DNA of 64,000 nt from Nocardioides palaemonis (lineage in GTDB: Bacteria > Actinomycetota > Actinomycetes > Propionibacteriales > Nocardioidaceae). Within the stretch, counting starts at the first letter, position 1, and every line of letters begins with the position of its first letter. Both the position numbers and the translations under genes were made by a program. The stretch lies in the NCBI RefSeq assembly GCF_018275325.1, contig NZ_JAGVQR010000003.1, positions 62,001-126,000 of the forward strand. The letters run 5' to 3'. The notes under the pieces are model-generated. The model searched no databases and was not told where the DNA came from. It worked only from the letters and a program-made list of their open reading frames with translations. Positions 1-9,120 of the stretch are shown here, piece after piece.

Positions 1-2670
1 CAGGAGTGGCTCGCGTCCTTCGACGCGATGCTCGACGACCGCGGTCGCGACCGGGCCCGCTACGTCATGCTGCGCCTGCTCGAGCGTGCGCGCGAGAAGC
101 AGGTCGGCGTCCCGGCGCTGCGCTCCACCGACTACATCAACACCATCCCGCCCGAGCGCGAGCCGTGGTTCCCCGGTGACGAGGAGGTCGAGCGCCGCAT
201 CCGCGCGTTCATCCGCTGGAACGCCGCGGTGATGGTCTCCAGCGCCAACCGCAAGGGCCTCGAGGTCGGCGGCCACATCGCGACGTACCAGTCCTCGGCG
301 TCGCTCTACGAGGTCGGCTTCAACCACTTCTTCCGCGGCAAGGACCACGCGGGCGGCGGCGACCAGCTCTACATCCAGGGCCACGGCTCGCCGGGCGTCT
401 ACGCCCGCGCGTTCCTCGAGGGCCGCCTGAGCGAGGAGCAGCTCTACCGCTTCCGCCAAGAGGTCCAGCACGGCAAGGGCGCCGGTCTGCCGTCCTACCC
501 CCACCCGCGCCTGATGCCGGACTTCTGGGAGTTCCCCACCGTGTCGATGGGCCTGACGGCCATCAACTCGATCTACCAGGCCCGGTTCAACCGCTACCTG
601 GACAACCGCGGCATCAAGGACACCTCGCAGCAGCACGTCTGGGCGTTCATGGGCGACGGCGAGATGGCCGAGCCCGAGTCGCTCGGCGCCATCCGCGTCG
701 CGGCCCGCGAGGAGCTCGACAACCTCACCTGGGTGATCAACTGCAACCTGCAGCAGCTCGACGGCCCGGTCACGGGCAACGGCAAGATCATGCAGGAGCT
801 CGAGGCCAACTTCCGTGGCGCCGGGTGGAACGTCATCAAGGTCGTCTGGGGCCGCGAGTGGGACGCCCTGCTCGCCAAGGACATGGACGGCGTCCTGGTC
901 AACCGGATGAACTCCACGCCCGACGGCCAGTTCCAGACCTACTCCACCGAGGACGGCGCCTACGTCCGCGAGCACTTCTTCGGCTCCGACCCGCGGCTGC
1001 GCAAGATGGTCGAGCACATGTCCGACCAGCAGATCGAGAAGCTCCCCCGCGGCGGCCACGACTACCGCAAGGTCTACGCCGCGTTCGACGCCGCGACCAA
1101 GCACACCGGTCAGCCGACGGTGATCCTGGCGCACACCATCAAGGGCTGGACGATCGACGCCCTCGAGGGCAAGAACGCCACCCACCAGATGAAGAAGCTG
1201 ACCCTCGCGGACCTCAAGAAGTTCCGCGACCGTCTCTACCTCCCGATCAGCGACCGCGACCTCGAGGAGTCCTACGAGAAGACCGGCGGCGCGCCGTTCT
1301 TCCACCCGGGCGCCGACGCGCCCGAGATCGAGTACATGCTCGAGCGCCGCCGCGCCCTCGGCGGCTCGGTCCCGCGCCGGGTCGACCGGGCGACCGCGCT
1401 CAAGCTGCCGGGCGACGAGGTCTACGCCGAGCTCAAGCAGGGCTCGGGCAAGAACAAGTTCGCCTCGACGATGGCCGTCGTCCGCCTGCTGCGCGACTGG
1501 ATGAAGGACCCCGAGATCGGCGACCGCCTGGTCCCGATCGCGCCCGACGAGTACCGCACGTTCGGCATGGACTCGATGTTCCCGAGCGCCAAGGTCTACA
1601 ACCCGGGCGGCCAGCAGTACGAGTCGGTCGACCGCAAGATGCTGCTGTCCTACAAGGAGTCCGCGCAGGGCCAGATGCTCCACGAGGGCATCTCGGAGGC
1701 GGGCGCCATGGCGTCGGCCACCGCGGCGGGCTCGGCGTACTCCACGCACGGCGAGCACATGATCCCGTTCTACATCTTCTACTCGATGTTCGGCTTCCAG
1801 CGCACCGGCGACTCGGTGTGGGCGATGGCCGACCAGCTCGCGCGCGGCTTCCTCATCGGCGCCACCGCCGGTCGCACCACGCTGACCGGCGAGGGCCTGC
1901 AGCACGCCGACGGCCACTCGCCGCTGCTCGCGGCGACCAACCCGGCGGTCGTGCACTACGACCCGGCGTTCGCCTACGAGATCAGCCACATCATGAAGGA
2001 CGGCCTCGAGCGCATGTACGGCGCCGACGCCGAGGACGTCATCTACTACCTCACCGTCTACAACGAGCCGGTCTCGCAGCCCGCCGAGCCCGCCGACGTC
2101 GACGTCGACGGCATCCTCAAGGGCATCCACAAGGTCGCCACCGCCGAGGGCGAGGGCCCGCGGGTCCAGCTGATGGCCTCGGGCGTCGGCTACCCGTGGA
2201 TCCACGACGCCGCGCGGATGCTCGCCGAGGACTGGGGCGTGCAGGCCGACCTGTGGTCGGTCACCTCGTGGAACGAGCTGGCCCGTGACGGCGCCGCGGC
2301 GGAGCAGTGGAACCTGCTCAACCCGGGTGAGCAGAAGCGCACCGCCTACGTCAGCGACAAGCTGGCCGGCGTGCAGGGCCCCGTCGTCGCGGTGTCGGAC
2401 TACATGCGGGCCGTCCCGCTGCAGATCGCCCGCTGGGTCCCGGCCGACTACCGCGTGCTCGGCGCCGACGGGTTCGGCTTCGCCGACACCCGCCCGGCGG
2501 CCCGGCGCTTCTTCCACATCGACGCCGTCAGCGTCGTCGTGCAGGCCCTCCAGGCCCTCGCCGATGCCGGCGAGGTCCCGGTGGAGAAGGTCGTCGAGGC
2601 CGCGTCGCGCTACAAGATCGACGACCCGACCGCGACCAAGGACATCAAGCAGGAGGGTGGCGATGCCTGA
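1..2670 (+). CDS. aceE: Pyruvate dehydrogenase E1 component, homodimeric type (5' end outside window)
   Basis: E1 of the pyruvate dehydrogenase complex: thiamine-diphosphate-dependent decarboxylation of pyruvate and reductive acetylation of the E2 lipoyl group, in the cytoplasm. The frame is open from base 1, so the true start lies upstream; the first in-frame ATG (base 28) falls inside conserved sequence and is unlikely to be the start. The thiamine-diphosphate signature is clear: [10 protein letters not shown] near residue 220 of the visible part, followed after about 30 residues by [10 protein letters not shown]. About 889 residues are present, close to the 900-930 usual for the single-chain E1 of actinobacteria and proteobacteria. 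It ends with a TGA just before a strong hairpin, so it is probably the last gene of its transcript. Confidence 0.96.
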   Translation, partial: QEWLASFDAMLDDRGRDRARYVMLRLLERAREKQVGVPALRSTDYINTIPPEREPWFPGDEEVERRIRAFIRWNAAVMVSSANRKGLEVGGHIATYQSSASLYEVGFNHFFRGKDHAGGGDQLYIQGHGSPGVYARAFLEGRLSEEQLYRFRQEVQHGKGAGLPSYPHPRLMPDFWEFPTVSMGLTAINSIYQARFNRYLDNRGIKDTSQQHVWAFMGDGEMAEPESLGAIRVAAREELDNLTWVINCNLQQLDGPVTGNGKIMQELEANFRGAGWNVIKVVWGREWDALLAKDMDGVLVNRMNSTPDGQFQTYSTEDGAYVREHFFGSDPRLRKMVEHMSDQQIEKLPRGGHDYRKVYAAFDAATKHTGQPTVILAHTIKGWTIDALEGKNATHQMKKLTLADLKKFRDRLYLPISDRDLEESYEKTGGAPFFHPGADAPEIEYMLERRRALGGSVPRRVDRATALKLPGDEVYAELKQGSGKNKFASTMAVVRLLRDWMKDPEIGDRLVPIAPDEYRTFGMDSMFPSAKVYNPGGQQYESVDRKMLLSYKESAQGQMLHEGISEAGAMASATAAGSAYSTHGEHMIPFYIFYSMFGFQRTGDSVWAMADQLARGFLIGATAGRTTLTGEGLQHADGHSPLLAATNPAVVHYDPAFAYEISHIMKDGLERMYGADAEDVIYYLTVYNEPVSQPAEPADVDVDGILKGIHKVATAEGEGPRVQLMASGVGYPWIHDAARMLAEDWGVQADLWSVTSWNELARDGAAAEQWNLLNPGEQKRTAYVSDKLAGVQGPVVAVSDYMRAVPLQIARWVPADYRVLGADGFGFADTRPAARRFFHIDAVSVVVQALQALADAGEVPVEKVVEAASRYKIDDPTATKDIKQEGGDA

Positions 2671-2673
2671 GCA

Positions 2674-2700
2674 GCGCGGAGCGAGGAACGAGCTCCGCGC
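2674..2700 (+). terminator. Stem-loop after aceE
   Basis: GCGCGGAGC and GCTCCGCGC form a perfect 9-bp stem around a 9-base loop, beginning three bases after the aceE stop codon. There is no T-run, as is common for actinobacterial terminators, so termination is inferred from position and stem strength. Confidence 0.5.
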
Positions 2701-2779
2701 GTGGACGAAGGCAGGTTGAGCAAGACCTGCGGGTGAGCTCGCGAACCCGCAACGGTCGCGACGAAACCACCCTGGTGGG

Positions 2780-3586
2780 TCACGCCTCCCGTCTGTACGA
2801 CGCGGGAGGGTGGCCCACCAGCTGCGTGAAGGCCCGGACCAGGTGGGACTGGTCGGCGTAGCCCAGCCTCGCGGCGAGTCCGGCCCAGTCGACGTCGTCG
2901 TCGCCGTGCGCCGCCGCCACGACGTCGAGCAGCCGGAACCGCTGCACCACCCACTTCGGCCCGACGCCGACGTGGCCACGGAACCAGCGCTGCAGGGTCC
3001 GCAGGCTCACCCCGGCGAGGTCCGCGAGCTGCTCGGCCCGCACCAGCGACGGGTCCTCCTCGGCCCGCTCGACGAGCGCCGCGAGCCGGCCCACCAGCGG
3101 GTCGTCGTCGCGCGGCAGGCCCCGGAGCCAGCGGCCGAGCGCCGCGGCCCCGTCCTCGGGGCGGGGGCAGGCGAGCACCTCCTCGGCCACGGCGCGGTCG
3201 TCCACGCCGAGCACGTCGGCGGCCGGGACCTCGCGGTCCAGCAGAGCCGAGACGTCACCGCGCAGCAGCGGGCGGAAGCCCGCCGGACGGAAGCCGGCGG
3301 CGACCGTGTGCCCCCGACCCTCGAGCCGCCGGGAGAACATCCGCTGGTGCACGCCGGTCACCAGCAGCCGCGGGCCGTCGGCCGTGACCTCCGCCGAGAG
3401 GTGGACGACCGGCCTCGGCACGACCTCCTGCTCGTGCGGCTCCGCGGTGTCCCACCGCACCCACCAGAAGTAGTCGACGAGGTCCGCGAGCCCCTCGGGC
3501 GGCTCCGCGCGCCCGATCTCGATGCGGTGCTGCGCGTGGCTCGGCCGCAGCACGGCGGCCCGGACGCGTCCGGCTCGGGTGGGCAC
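2780..3586 (-). CDS. AraC-family transcriptional regulator
   Basis: A 268-residue DNA-binding regulator. The C-terminal 90 residues form the AraC double helix-turn-helix: LADLAGVSLRTLQRWFRGHV is the first motif and LAARLGYADQSHLVRAF the second, followed by the family signature GHPPASYRR at the very end. The N-terminal 150 residues look like the ligand-sensing region of AraC proteins that begin PPEGLADLVDYFWWVRW (DUF6597-type). The start is GTG. It is divergent from the VOC gene at 3703 with about 115 bp between them, so it may control that gene; the inducer cannot be read from sequence. Confidence 0.85.
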   Translation of the reverse strand: MPTRAGRVRAAVLRPSHAQHRIEIGRAEPPEGLADLVDYFWWVRWDTAEPHEQEVVPRPVVHLSAEVTADGPRLLVTGVHQRMFSRRLEGRGHTVAAGFRPAGFRPLLRGDVSALLDREVPAADVLGVDDRAVAEEVLACPRPEDGAAALGRWLRGLPRDDDPLVGRLAALVERAEEDPSLVRAEQLADLAGVSLRTLQRWFRGHVGVGPKWVVQRFRLLDVVAAAHGDDDVDWAGLAARLGYADQSHLVRAFTQLVGHPPASYRREA

Positions 3587-3702
3587 GCGCCCACCCTAGG
3601 GCGGTGCGGGGACAGCGCCGTGTCGCGTTTGTCCAAGCCGCAGGGCCGGTCCCCGGCGGATGCTGGTCACCGGACGACGTACGGACGAGCAGAGGAGCAG
3701 AC

Positions 3703-4089
3703 GTGGGCGAGCAGGACCTGACGGCGCGGATCGCGATGGTGACGCTGGACTGTGCGGAGGTCGCACCGTCCGCCGACTTCTGGTCGACCTTCCTCGGGTG
3801 GGAGGTGGCGGCGAGCACCGACGACTACGCGATGCTCACCCCGCCGGGCGGCGGCCCGGCCCTCGGCCTCGGGCGCGTCGAGGACCACCAGCCGCCCGCG
3901 TGGCCCGACGAGGGCGGGCGCAAGCAGTTCCACCTCGACCTCGCCGTCGACGACCTCGACGCCGCGGCCGCCCGGGCGACGTCACTCGGGGCGCGGCTCG
4001 CCGACCCCCAGCCCGGCGAGACCTGGCGCGTGCTGATCGACCCGGCCGGGCACCCGTTCTGCCTGACCGACGCGAAGAGCTGGGGCTGA
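3703..4089 (+). CDS. VOC (glyoxalase/bleomycin-resistance fold) protein
   Basis: A single vicinal-oxygen-chelate domain of 128 residues. Typical strands are visible: IAMVTLDCAEVAPSADFWSTFLGW at the N-terminus (FW-x-x-FLGW is characteristic) and LIDPAGHPFCL at the C-terminus. The GTG start at 3703 was chosen over an upstream in-frame ATG because AGAGGAG lies 6 bases before it and the VOC domain begins a few residues later. Members include glyoxalases, dioxygenases and antibiotic-binding proteins; the substrate cannot be assigned. It faces the hydrolase gene with only 7 bp between stop codons. Confidence 0.8.
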   Translation: MGEQDLTARIAMVTLDCAEVAPSADFWSTFLGWEVAASTDDYAMLTPPGGGPALGLGRVEDHQPPAWPDEGGRKQFHLDLAVDDLDAAAARATSLGARLADPQPGETWRVLIDPAGHPFCLTDAKSWG

Positions 4090-4096
4090 GCCGGCG

Positions 4097-5080
4097 TCAG
4101 GCGCCGGCGCGCCGCACCGCGTGCACCGGCGCGAGCGGCGGCTCGCCGGCCGCGGCGTGGACCGGCGGGACCGGTGCGCCCTCCTCGAGCAGGTCGCGCC
4201 AGCGGTCGCGGTCGTAGGCCGCGGGTGCGGTGGTGCGGATGAAGTCGCGGACCACCTTCACGAAGCGCTGCGGGTGGTCCTTGTGCGGGAAGTGGCCGGC
4301 GTTGGGGATCACCTCGACCCGTGCGGTCGGGGCGAGGGCGCCCGCGTTGCTCGCGTGCGCGACCGGGATGACCACGTCCTCGGCGCCCCACACGACCAGC
4401 ATCGGCATCGCCTCGGTGAGGTAGGCGCGGTCGGCCATCGTCACGATCTGGCCGCGCCAGTCCACGACCGCCCGGACGACGTGGCGGATCGCGGCACGGG
4501 TGCGGGGGTCGGCGAAGGAGTCGTAGATGTCGGCGACCTCGTCGAGGTCGCGCAGCTGGCTCACGCCGGAGCGGGCGAGCAGCCGCATCGCCGTGGTCGT
4601 CGCGTGGCGCACGCCGGGGAGGGTCAGCACGCCCATCGCCTGCTGGAAGCCGGGGGTCGTGATCGCGCGGATCGCCGGGCTGACCTCGGGACCGAGACCC
4701 CCGGAGCCGACGAGGACGAGCCGCTCGGTGCGCTCGGGGTACTGGTAGGCGAACTGCATCGCCACTCCCCCGCCGAAGCTGTGGCCGACCACGGTGGCCG
4801 AGTCGATGCCCAGGACCGTCAGGAGGTCGCGCATGCCGTTGGCGTAGCCGCCCACGCTGTAGTCCGCACGCGGCTTGTCCGAGGCGCCGTGGCCCAGCAG
4901 GTCGGGGGCGATCACGGTGTGGGTGCGGGCCAGCGACTCGATGACCGGGTCCCAGGTCGTGTGGTCGCACGCGAGCCCGTGCAGCAGCAGGACGACCGGG
5001 CCGGACCCGCGCCGGACGTACGCACGGCGGTGCCCGTGCACGGTGACGTGCTGCAGGTGCGGGGTGCTGCGTCGGCGCAC
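4097..5080 (-). CDS. Alpha/beta-hydrolase fold protein
   Basis: A 327-residue hydrolase with a complete triad by inspection: nucleophile Ser101 in GHSFGGG, acid in VVWGAEDVVIP near residue 237 and His in NAGHFPHKDHP near residue 262. LLLHGLACDHTTWDP near residue 31 supplies the oxyanion HG motif. The layout resembles epoxide hydrolase, haloperoxidase and C-C bond hydrolase subfamilies, but the substrate is not determinable. A proline/alanine-rich tail of about 40 residues follows the core. Divergent from the PucR regulator at 5251. Confidence 0.85.
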   Translation of the reverse strand: MRRRSTPHLQHVTVHGHRRAYVRRGSGPVVLLLHGLACDHTTWDPVIESLARTHTVIAPDLLGHGASDKPRADYSVGGYANGMRDLLTVLGIDSATVVGHSFGGGVAMQFAYQYPERTERLVLVGSGGLGPEVSPAIRAITTPGFQQAMGVLTLPGVRHATTTAMRLLARSGVSQLRDLDEVADIYDSFADPRTRAAIRHVVRAVVDWRGQIVTMADRAYLTEAMPMLVVWGAEDVVIPVAHASNAGALAPTARVEVIPNAGHFPHKDHPQRFVKVVRDFIRTTAPAAYDRDRWRDLLEEGAPVPPVHAAAGEPPLAPVHAVRRAGA

Positions 5081-5207
5081 GGGGACTCCGTCGGGGTCGG
5101 CCGGGTGGGGGATGTCCGGGATTCAACCAGACCACCGTGCCTCCGGACCCACCCGCACCGGCGGGAGGCCGCGCCGATGCCGGATCGTGACCTGCCGCGC
5201 GGCGTTC

Positions 5208-5220
5208 GTGGGAATCCCAC
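5208..5220. promoter_or_regulatory. Palindrome upstream of the PucR/FasR regulator gene
   Basis: GTGGGA-A-TCCCAC is a perfect inverted repeat 30 bp before the regulator start. It covers the expected -35 region of the promoter whose -10 is at 5238. It matches 9 of 13 bases of the core of the palindrome before fabD (6440-6456), giving the shared consensus GTRGGRAWCCYAC. Autoregulation by the downstream protein is inferred. Confidence 0.5.
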
Positions 5221-5237
5221 TACCAGCCCGACCCCAC

Positions 5238-5243
5238 TACAGT
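5238..5243 (+). promoter_or_regulatory. Candidate -10 element of the fasR-like gene (leaderless)
   Basis: TACAGT fits the actinobacterial TANNNT -10 pattern and ends 7 bases before the GTG at 5251. No ribosome-binding site precedes that GTG. The spacing predicts a transcript starting at or beside the start codon. Confidence 0.45.
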
Positions 5244-5250
5244 CGACCCC

Positions 5251-6423
5251 GTGCCCGCCTCCCGACGCCGCGCCGCCGACGCGCTCCGCAGCTCCGCCGG
5301 CGCCCTGAGCACCGCCGCGACCGCCCGGATGGCCACCGACCTGCCCTGGTTCGACGACCTCAGCGCCGAGGACCGCTCGTGGGTCGGGCTCATCCTGCAG
5401 TCCGGCATCCGGGGCTTCGTCGACTGGTACGACGGCGAGGTCGAGGCCACCGCCCACGACCCGCTCGACGTCGTCGTGTTCGGCGCCGCGCCCCGCGAGC
5501 TCACCGGCGTCATCTCGCTCCAGCAGACCGTCGAGCTGGTCCGGCTGAGCATCCGCGTGGTCGAGACGACCATCGACGACCTGCTCCACCCCGAGGACGC
5601 GCGCCAGGTCCACGACGCTGTCCTGCGCTACGCCCGCGAGGTCGCGTTCGCCACCGCCGCGGTCTACGCCCGCGCCGCGGAGTCGCGTGGCGCCTGGGAC
5701 GCCCGGCTCGAGGCGCTGGTCGTCGACGCCGTGGTGCGCGCGGAGGCGGACGAGACGGTGCTCTCGCGCGCGAGCGCGCTCGGGTGGGGCGCGCACGGCG
5801 ACGTCGCCGTCGTGCTGGGCGCCACGCCGCCGCACCGCGCGGAGCTCGACGTCTTCGAGTCCGTGCGCCGCTCCGCCCGCGCGGGCGGCATGGACGCCCT
5901 CTGCGCGACCCAGGGCGAGCGGCTGGTCGTCGTCCTGGGCGGCGTCTCCGACCCGCTGAAGGCCGCCACCCGCCTCCTCGACCACTTCGGCGACGGGCCC
6001 GTGGTCGTCGGTCCGGTCACCGCCGACCTGGCCCACGCCAGTGCCTCGGCACGCGCCGCGCTGTCCGCCCACCGGGCCGCCGCCGGGTGGCCCGACGCCC
6101 CGCGTCCGGTGGCCAGCCGCGACCTGCTCCCCGAGCGCGCGCTCGCCGGCGACGGCCACGCCCGCCGCCACCTCGTCGACGAGGTCTACCTGCCCCTCGT
6201 CGCCACCCGCGGCACGCTGCTCGAGACCCTCGCGGCGTGGTTCGAGCACGGCGCCTCGATCGAGGGCACCGCCCGCGCCCTCTTCGTCCACCCGAACACC
6301 GTGCGCTACCGCCTGCGCCAGGTCACCGAGGTCACCGGGTGGTCGCCGACCCGCCCGCGCGAGGCGTTCGCGCTCCAGCTCGCGCTGATCCTGGGCCGCC
6401 AGTCCGGCCGTACGGAGCTGTGA
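5251..6423 (+). CDS. fasR: PucR-family regulator, FasR-like (fatty-acid synthesis)
   Basis: A 390-residue regulator. The N-terminal part is a helical sensory region, the middle resembles the GGDEF-like CdaR/PucR module, and the C-terminus (about 320-380) is the PucR helix-turn-helix, with TLAAWFEHGASIEGTARALF and HPNTVRYRLRQVTEVTGW. In Streptomyces a PucR-type activator named FasR sits directly before fabD-fabH-acpP-fabF and activates them; the same position and domain plan here support that name. Start GTG at 5251 with no Shine-Dalgarno. It could instead be called simply a CdaR-type regulator; the fatty-acid role rests on context. Confidence 0.82.
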   Translation: MPASRRRAADALRSSAGALSTAATARMATDLPWFDDLSAEDRSWVGLILQSGIRGFVDWYDGEVEATAHDPLDVVVFGAAPRELTGVISLQQTVELVRLSIRVVETTIDDLLHPEDARQVHDAVLRYAREVAFATAAVYARAAESRGAWDARLEALVVDAVVRAEADETVLSRASALGWGAHGDVAVVLGATPPHRAELDVFESVRRSARAGGMDALCATQGERLVVVLGGVSDPLKAATRLLDHFGDGPVVVGPVTADLAHASASARAALSAHRAAAGWPDAPRPVASRDLLPERALAGDGHARRHLVDEVYLPLVATRGTLLETLAAWFEHGASIEGTARALFVHPNTVRYRLRQVTEVTGWSPTRPREAFALQLALILGRQSGRTEL

Positions 6424-6439
6424 GCCGCCGCGTCGACTT

Positions 6440-6456
6440 TTGTAGGGAACCTACAA
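6440..6456. promoter_or_regulatory. Palindrome in the fabD promoter region
   Basis: TTGTAGG-GAA-CCTACAA is a perfect inverted repeat with 7-bp arms in the 101-bp gap between the regulator and fabD. It resembles the palindrome before the regulator gene (5208-5220). It is the best candidate binding site for the FasR-like protein. Confidence 0.55.
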
Positions 6457-6524
6457 GGTTCTGGGGGTCAGTTTCGTCGGCGTCGGACCCGCGGCCGCGC
6501 CGCCCGACCCGGCAGAGTGGTCAC

Positions 6525-7709
6525 GTGCTCGTCATCGTCGCCCCCGGTCAAGGGGCCCAGACCCCCGGTTTCCTCACGCCCTGGCTCGAGGACCCCGTCT
6601 TCGCCGGCCGCTTCGAGTGGCTCTCGACCGTCGCCGGCATCGACCTGCCGCACTACGGCACCGAGGCCGACGCGGAGACCATCCGCGACACCAAGGTCGC
6701 CCAGCCGCTGCTGGTCGCGACCGGCCTGGTGGCCGCCCTCGACCTGTTCCCGCACCCGGCCGACGCCTTCTCGCGCATCGGCGCGGTCGCCGGCCACAGC
6801 GTGGGCGAGCTGACCGCGGCAGCCGGAGCCCGCGCGATCACCGCCGAGCAGGCGATGGTCCTCGTGCGCGAGCGGGGCAACGCGATGGCCGAGGCCGCCG
6901 CCACCACCGCGACCGGCATGACCGCCGTGCTGGGCGGCGACCGCGACGAGGTCCTCGCCGCCATCGAGGCACAGGGGCTGACCGCCGCCAACGACAACGG
7001 ACCCGGCCAGGTCGTCGCCGCCGGCACCATGGAGCAGCTGGCGGCCTTCGCCGACCAGCCGCCGGCCAAGGCACGCCTGATGCCGCTGAGCGTCGCCGGC
7101 GCCTTCCACACCCACCACATGGCTCCTGCCGTCGACCGGCTCGGGCAGCTCGCGCGGTCAGTCTCCACCCACGACCCGCGCACGCCGGTGATCTCGAACA
7201 AGGACGGCCAGGTCGTCCACGACGGCCGCGAGGTGCTGCGCCGGATCGTCGGCCAGATCTCCAACCCGGTGCGCTGGGACCTCTGCATGGAGACGATGAC
7301 CGACCTCGGCGTGACCGGCATCCTCGAGATGCCGCCGGCCGGGACGCTCACCGGCATCGCCAAGCGGGCGCTCAAGGGGGTCGAGACCTTCGCGCTCAAG
7401 ACGCCCGACCAGCTCGACGCCGCCCGGGAGTTCTGCGACACGCACGGTGAGGCCTCGATGATCGAGACCACCCCCACCTGGCGGATGATCGTCTCCCCCG
7501 CCAAGGGCACCTTCCACCTCGCGTCGCAGGCCGTCGAGCGCGACGTGCTCGCGCCGGGGGCCACGATCGGCGCGGTCGCCAGCCTGCGCGACCGCACCGA
7601 CGTCACCGCCCCGCATGGCGGCTCGGTCGTCGAGTGGCTGGTCGAGGACGGCGACCTGGTCTCCCCCGGCCAGCCGCTGCTCCGCCTGCACCCGGAGGCG
7701 ACGCACTGA
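6525..7709 (+). CDS. fabD: Malonyl-CoA:ACP transacylase with a C-terminal biotinyl-like extension
   Basis: Transfers malonyl groups from CoA to ACP for fatty-acid elongation. GQGAQ (residues 8-12), the nucleophile Ser92 in GHSVGE and His195 in AFHTHH are all present. The GTG start at 6525 is chosen because GQGAQ follows immediately, as in other FabD proteins. At 394 residues it is about 80 longer than usual. Residues 324-390 read like a biotinyl/lipoyl carrier domain (TAPHGGSVVEWLVEDGDLV, then GQPLLRLHP), but the modifiable lysine position holds Arg355. It may be a structural relic or an ACP- or carboxylase-docking module. The stop overlaps the fabH start by one base. Confidence 0.93.
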   Translation: MLVIVAPGQGAQTPGFLTPWLEDPVFAGRFEWLSTVAGIDLPHYGTEADAETIRDTKVAQPLLVATGLVAALDLFPHPADAFSRIGAVAGHSVGELTAAAGARAITAEQAMVLVRERGNAMAEAAATTATGMTAVLGGDRDEVLAAIEAQGLTAANDNGPGQVVAAGTMEQLAAFADQPPAKARLMPLSVAGAFHTHHMAPAVDRLGQLARSVSTHDPRTPVISNKDGQVVHDGREVLRRIVGQISNPVRWDLCMETMTDLGVTGILEMPPAGTLTGIAKRALKGVETFALKTPDQLDAAREFCDTHGEASMIETTPTWRMIVSPAKGTFHLASQAVERDVLAPGATIGAVASLRDRTDVTAPHGGSVVEWLVEDGDLVSPGQPLLRLHPEATH

Positions 7710-8722
7710 TGGCTCCCATCGCCGCCACCACCGGTGCACCGCACGCGCGCATCCTGGGGATGGGCTCCTACCGCCCGACCCGCCTCGTGCCCAACTCCGA
7801 GGTCGTCGACGCGATCGACTCCAGCGACGAGTGGATCCAGCAGCGCTCCGGCATCCGGACCCGTCGCTGGGCGGGTCCCGAGGAGTCCGTCCAGATGATG
7901 TCGGTCGAGGCGTCGCGGGCCGCGATCGAGCGCGCCGGGCTCTCGGTCGGCGAGATCGACTGCGTCGTGGTCGCCACCGTGAGCCACCTGCTGCAGACCC
8001 CCGCCGTCGCCACCGCGATCGCCCACGAGCTCGGCACCGACGGCGCGGCCGCCTTCGACATCTCCGCCGCGTGCGCCGGGTTCTGCCACGGCATCGCGAT
8101 GGCCTCCGACATGGTCCGGGCCGGCAGCGCCCGCCACGTCCTCGTCGTGGGCGTCGAGCGACTCACCGACATCCTCGACCTCACCGACCGCGGCACGGCC
8201 TTCATCTTCGCCGACGGCGCGGGCGCCGCCGTCGTCGGCCCGAGCGACACCCCCGGCATCGGGCCCGTCGTCTGGGGCTCCGACGGCGAGCAGTTCGACC
8301 TGATCCGCCAGCGCGAGGACTGGCGCGACGTCGTCGGCACCACGACGCAGCCCGGCTCCGGCGTGATGCCCCACCTGACCATGCAGGGCAACCCCGTGTT
8401 CCGGTGGGCGTCCTTCGCGATGGCCAAGATCGGCCAGCAGGCGCTCGACGTGGCCGGCGTGTCCATCGACGAGCTCGACGTCTTCGTCCCCCACCAGGCC
8501 AACATGCGCATCATCGACGCCATGGCGCGCTCGATGAAGCTGCCCCCCTCGGTCCGGATCGCCCGCGACGTTGCCGACCAGGGCAACACCTCCGCCGCCT
8601 CCATCCCGCTCGCGCTCGACCGGATGATGCTCGAGGGCGAGGCCCGCAGCGGCGACACCGCCCTGCTCATCGCGTTCGGGGCCGGCCTGGCCTACGCCGC
8701 GCAGGTCGTCACCGTCCCCTGA
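7709..8722 (+). CDS. fabH: Beta-ketoacyl-ACP synthase III
   Basis: Condenses an acyl-CoA primer with malonyl-ACP to start fatty-acid synthesis. The catalytic triad is intact: Cys122 in SAACAGFC, His262 in VPHQANMR and Asn293 in QGNTSAAS. Length 337, normal for FabH. The ATG overlaps the fabD stop (TGATG), and GGAGG lies about 10 bases upstream inside fabD, so translation is coupled. In actinobacteria such enzymes usually take branched or acetyl primers; primer preference cannot be read here. Confidence 0.95.
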   Translation: MAPIAATTGAPHARILGMGSYRPTRLVPNSEVVDAIDSSDEWIQQRSGIRTRRWAGPEESVQMMSVEASRAAIERAGLSVGEIDCVVVATVSHLLQTPAVATAIAHELGTDGAAAFDISAACAGFCHGIAMASDMVRAGSARHVLVVGVERLTDILDLTDRGTAFIFADGAGAAVVGPSDTPGIGPVVWGSDGEQFDLIRQREDWRDVVGTTTQPGSGVMPHLTMQGNPVFRWASFAMAKIGQQALDVAGVSIDELDVFVPHQANMRIIDAMARSMKLPPSVRIARDVADQGNTSAASIPLALDRMMLEGEARSGDTALLIAFGAGLAYAAQVVTVP

Positions 8723-8771
8723 CGCACCCCCGTACCCACCCAGCACCACCACACAGAAGAAGGGAAGGCCC

Positions 8772-9017
8772 ATGGCCACCACCGAAGAAATCCGCGCCGA
8801 CCTCGCCGACATCGTCAACGAGGTGGCCGGCGTCGACGCCGACGACGTCCAGCTGGACAAGTCCTTCGTGGACGACCTCGACGTCGACTCGCTCTCCATG
8901 GTCGAGGTCGTCGTGGCCGCCGAGGAGAAGTTCGGCGTGACCATCCCCGACGACGAGGTCAAGAACCTCAAGACCGTCGGCGACGCCGTCGCCTACATCG
9001 AGCGCGCCCAGGGCTGA
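8772..9017 (+). CDS. acpP: Acyl carrier protein
   Basis: An 81-residue carrier of growing acyl chains. Ser40 in DVDSLSM is the 4'-phosphopantetheine attachment site. The sequence is strongly acidic with the usual four-helix pattern, ending VGDAVAYIERAQG. A good purine-rich ribosome site (AGAAGAAGGGAAGG) precedes the ATG, fitting the high expression expected of ACP. A strong hairpin separates it from fabF. Confidence 0.97.
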   Translation: MATTEEIRADLADIVNEVAGVDADDVQLDKSFVDDLDVDSLSMVEVVVAAEEKFGVTIPDDEVKNLKTVGDAVAYIERAQG

Positions 9018-9030
9018 GCCCGCCCGACGT

Positions 9031-9063
9031 CGCGGGCGGCCGAGCACCCCTCGGCCGCCCGCG
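9031..9063 (+). terminator. Strong hairpin between acpP and fabF
   Basis: A perfect 14-bp GC-rich stem (CGCGGGCGGCCGAG pairing with CTCGGCCGCCCGCG) and a 5-base loop start 13 bases after the acpP stop. There is no T-tract. It may act as a partial terminator or as a 3' stabiliser of the acpP message, giving more ACP than FabF. Confidence 0.6.
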
Positions 9064-9120
9064 CACCCGGATCCTCCCCACCTCCGCGACCATCCCCTGC
9101 GAGAAACGGATACCCCACTG

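Noticed and set aside
6653-8971. Very long open frame on the minus strand opposite fabD and fabH
   Set aside because: Extreme GC content leaves long antisense frames open. It is opposite two certain genes, has no family motifs and is rich in Arg/Ser/Ala shadow composition.
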